Below are positions 44,911-46,897 of a DNA stretch of 46,897 bases, piece after piece (position 1 is the first letter of the stretch; each line of letters begins with the position of its first letter). The position numbers were made by a program, and so were the translations under genes. This stretch comes from Bacteroidales bacterium (GTDB lineage: Bacteria > Bacteroidota > Bacteroidia > Bacteroidales > Marinilabiliaceae): the NCBI GenBank assembly GCA_022361295.1, contig JAKSBD010000372.1, positions 1 through 46,897 of the forward strand, read 5' to 3'. The notes under the pieces were generated by a model. The model was not told where the DNA came from. It did no database searches and saw only the letters and a program-made list of their open reading frames with translations.

Positions 44911-45221
44911 ATTCAGTATTTATTATTTTTTACCCGAGTTAACTGGTCTTTTGTGGCATTTAACAAAGACCTTACCATAGCGTGGTTCACAAAGTTAATA
45001 TTTCATACAAAAGAATCAAGATGTTAGCTTGATGAGGGACGGGACTTTAACTTATTATTAACCAATCAGGAGGGGAGAAGGTTCAAAATTGTTGAATTGT
45101 GACACCCTTGAAATGCATATTCAATTTTACACTACATATACATTTTCACATCCCTAAATTATATATCAAACATCGTCATTCGAACATGCAACCATCTCAC
45201 ATCGTATATCCAAATCCAAAC
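44911..45221. other. Intergenic region between pbpC and the S41 protease gene
   Basis: About 310 bases, both flanking genes on the minus strand. No ORF or RNA gene seen. It holds an inverted repeat GGTCTTTTGT / ACAAAGACC (44945-44971, one bulge), about 35 bases upstream of the protease start, in the promoter zone. A minus-strand TTTG-N18-GGTCTTTG combination there is a weak promoter candidate. Confidence 0.4.
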
Positions 45222-46897
45222 CTATTCGCCTTTTCCTAAAGATTCAAAACGACAAGACACGGAATTTCCATCTGCATCAGTGATGATAAGGGTATGCCAG
45301 CCTTTCTCTGGATTGATAGCCATTTGATGATGGTGAATTGTTCGGCCTAAATACTCATTGTCCAAATGCCAGAACAAGTGAGAAGCAGCTTTTTGGTGTG
45401 TAGCTTTGCAAATAATTCGTCCCAGACTACCATCCATTTCTTTAGGTACAAATAGTTGTGCGTTTGCCTGAGGGTAAATAATTTCAATTGCCTGTTGTTG
45501 TTCAAAACAATCGCTTTTAAATGGGGGGAGCGATTTGTACAGAGGATCACGAAACTGATAATACCAGGCCATTACCGGTGGAAGAACAAACCAACTTTGA
45601 TGCTGTATTTCGTTTGCTGGATAACAGTCTGCATTGACACGATATTTTCTATCGGCACTCAAATGAACCAGCTGATGGTAAGGGCATACCGGTAAGTCGT
45701 GTTCAATATTGGTGATGTATGTGGTGTCTGTTTCAGAGCAAAACTGCGATGCTTTATAACCACTTTGTTTACAAATGGCGATTTGTTGCATGTCGTCATA
45801 TGGTTTTGTAAACCATGTTGTGGGAGGTAGCTGGCGATATATTTCAAACATAACAGGAGCGGCGGCACTTCCGCCTGTTATCCCAGGTCGGCCTTCTCCA
45901 CTGGCATTTCCAACCCAAACGCCAACTGTATATTCTGGTGATACACCAACAGCCCATGCGTCCCTGAAACCATAGCTGGTGCCGGTTTTCCAACCAATTT
46001 TCCGTCCTGATGAAAAGTTCTCCCAGCCGGTTTCTTCCTCGGGGCGTTGCACATTGGTTAAAGCCTCAAAGGTGTGGTAAACAGATGCGGCAGATAAAAC
46101 TTGCGGCTGGAAACTATATGCAACTTCAGTAAAACCATCATTTAGTGTTAAGTGAGCTAATCGAAAGTCATTTTTGTCATACTGAGCCGATTGCGAGGTA
46201 TAGGTCATCAGGCAGCGAGCCAGTGAAGAATAGACTGAAGATAACTCGTACAAAGATGTTTCGGCACCACCTAATATTAACGATAAACCATAGTGTGAAG
46301 CCGGCTTATTAATAGTACTTATGCCCAATTTACGTAGTAAGGTATGAAATTTCTCCGTTCCGTAATCATCCTGCATACGAACAAATGGTACATTTAGAGA
46401 ACGGGATAGTGCCGTATGGGCCGGTACGGCGCCATCAAACTGTTTGTTGTAGTTCTGAGGAGAAAAATCGCTGTAATATGTTGGTACATCAGATAGAAGC
46501 ATATGTGGCAAGATCAAACCGTCATCTAAAGATGCTGCATAAAGAAACGGTTTCAAAGTACTTCCTGTACTTCGTTTGGCTTGTATGATATCTACATCGT
46601 GACCATGACCATGGGTGTTAAAGGATGAATTGCCAACATAGGCCTTCACCTGTGCTGTTTTATTGTCAATAACAATAGCTGCTATGTTGTTGATTTCATT
46701 GTGCCTGTTTACGCTGTAAAAATTCTCAATAATCTGATTAGTTTTCTCCTGAAGGTCTTTATTGAGGCTAGAGGTAAAGCTGTTGTCTGTGAAGTTTTTG
46801 ATAAGTGTATTAAGCAGGTGAGGAGCATCCTGAGGAAGTGGCAGGGGGTTATCGGGTAACGGTTCTGCACAGGCCAGATAATATTCTGTTGAATCAA
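45222..46897 (-). CDS. pbpC: Penicillin-binding protein 1C, C-terminal part (5' end outside window)
   Basis: Bifunctional peptidoglycan synthase of the PBP1C type; only the part after the glycosyltransferase domain is in the window. The tracked ORF starts at an internal GTG (46649), but the frame is open without a stop to the window edge, giving about 558 codons. Upstream residues (LPDNPLPLPQDAPHLL, IAAIVIDNKTAQVKAYVG) fit the PBP1C linker. Transpeptidase motifs: SxxK in RSTGSTLKPFLYA, SxN in ALSRSLNVPFVRM, KTG in GWKTGTSYGFRDAWAVG. The last 100 residues match the BiPBP_C domain specific to PBP1C (IIYPQANAQLFVPKE, LFWHLDNEYLGRT). Confidence 0.93.
   Translation of the reverse strand, partial: DSTEYYLACAEPLPDNPLPLPQDAPHLLNTLIKNFTDNSFTSSLNKDLQEKTNQIIENFYSVNRHNEINNIAAIVIDNKTAQVKAYVGNSSFNTHGHGHDVDIIQAKRSTGSTLKPFLYAASLDDGLILPHMLLSDVPTYYSDFSPQNYNKQFDGAVPAHTALSRSLNVPFVRMQDDYGTEKFHTLLRKLGISTINKPASHYGLSLILGGAETSLYELSSVYSSLARCLMTYTSQSAQYDKNDFRLAHLTLNDGFTEVAYSFQPQVLSAASVYHTFEALTNVQRPEEETGWENFSSGRKIGWKTGTSYGFRDAWAVGVSPEYTVGVWVGNASGEGRPGITGGSAAAPVMFEIYRQLPPTTWFTKPYDDMQQIAICKQSGYKASQFCSETDTTYITNIEHDLPVCPYHQLVHLSADRKYRVNADCYPANEIQHQSWFVLPPVMAWYYQFRDPLYKSLPPFKSDCFEQQQAIEIIYPQANAQLFVPKEMDGSLGRIICKATHQKAASHLFWHLDNEYLGRTIHHHQMAINPEKGWHTLIITDADGNSVSCRFESLGKGE

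Noticed and set aside
46709-46897. 62-aa minus-strand ORF at the right edge
   Set aside because: It is in a different frame from pbpC; the pbpC frame is open through this stretch and codes for sensible PBP1C residues.

Overview
The window looks like a chromosomal piece of a Bacteroidota bacterium, probably near the Marinilabiliales (the order is a guess from gene style). The DNA is AT-rich. Several promoters fit the Bacteroidota pattern TTTG-N19-21-TAnnTTTG. The gene set is also typical of the phylum: a TonB-dependent receptor, a GH92 mannosidase, a DUF4292 lipoprotein, an AraC regulator with a membrane domain, and a Bacteroidota-style YbeY.

Layout. 1-4.1 kb is a phosphate-scavenging block: the 3' end of a TonB-dependent receptor, a beta-propeller phytase lipoprotein, and a convergent Na/phosphate symporter. 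4.4-6.7 kb is a GH92 alpha-mannosidase gene broken by one in-frame TAA. 6.7-9.9 kb is a methionine block: metY and a homoserine dehydrogenase, preceded by a leader with a 33-codon ORF containing MMMCMMM. A possible 39-codon membrane-peptide gene lies on the other strand of the same gap. 9.9-14.8 kb holds a CDF metal transporter, hemW, a VanZ-like gene and an rpiB-lutB-rrf2 operon. 15.3-29.7 kb is a long plus-strand run: nadA, a CheY-like receiver, ruvB, a flippase, dut, a TPR lipoprotein, a DUF4292 lipoprotein, an EnvC-like protein, an RsbW-like ATPase, ybeY, mnmG, adenine deaminase and uvrC. 29.7-37.7 kb carries lplA, dtd, a MazG-like gene, deoC, a polyprenyl synthase, an ArsR regulator, queD and polA. 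37.7-46.9 kb holds a small conserved-looking gene, an AraC regulator, an acyltransferase, a quinone-reductase-like gene, a double GNAT gene, a secreted hypothetical protein, an S41 processing protease and the 3' part of pbpC.

Three parS-like ParB sites (11,996; 26,235; 26,454) and a hand-sampled change in G/C strand bias suggest the window is close to the replication origin. No tRNA, rRNA, CRISPR array, insertion sequence or prophage was seen.

The most notable items are the Met-rich leader of metY and the in-frame codons and possible competing hairpins after it, the hidden small ORF at 6749-6868, the parS cluster, the single-stop GH92 gene, and a DeoC with Asn at the position of a catalytic Lys.
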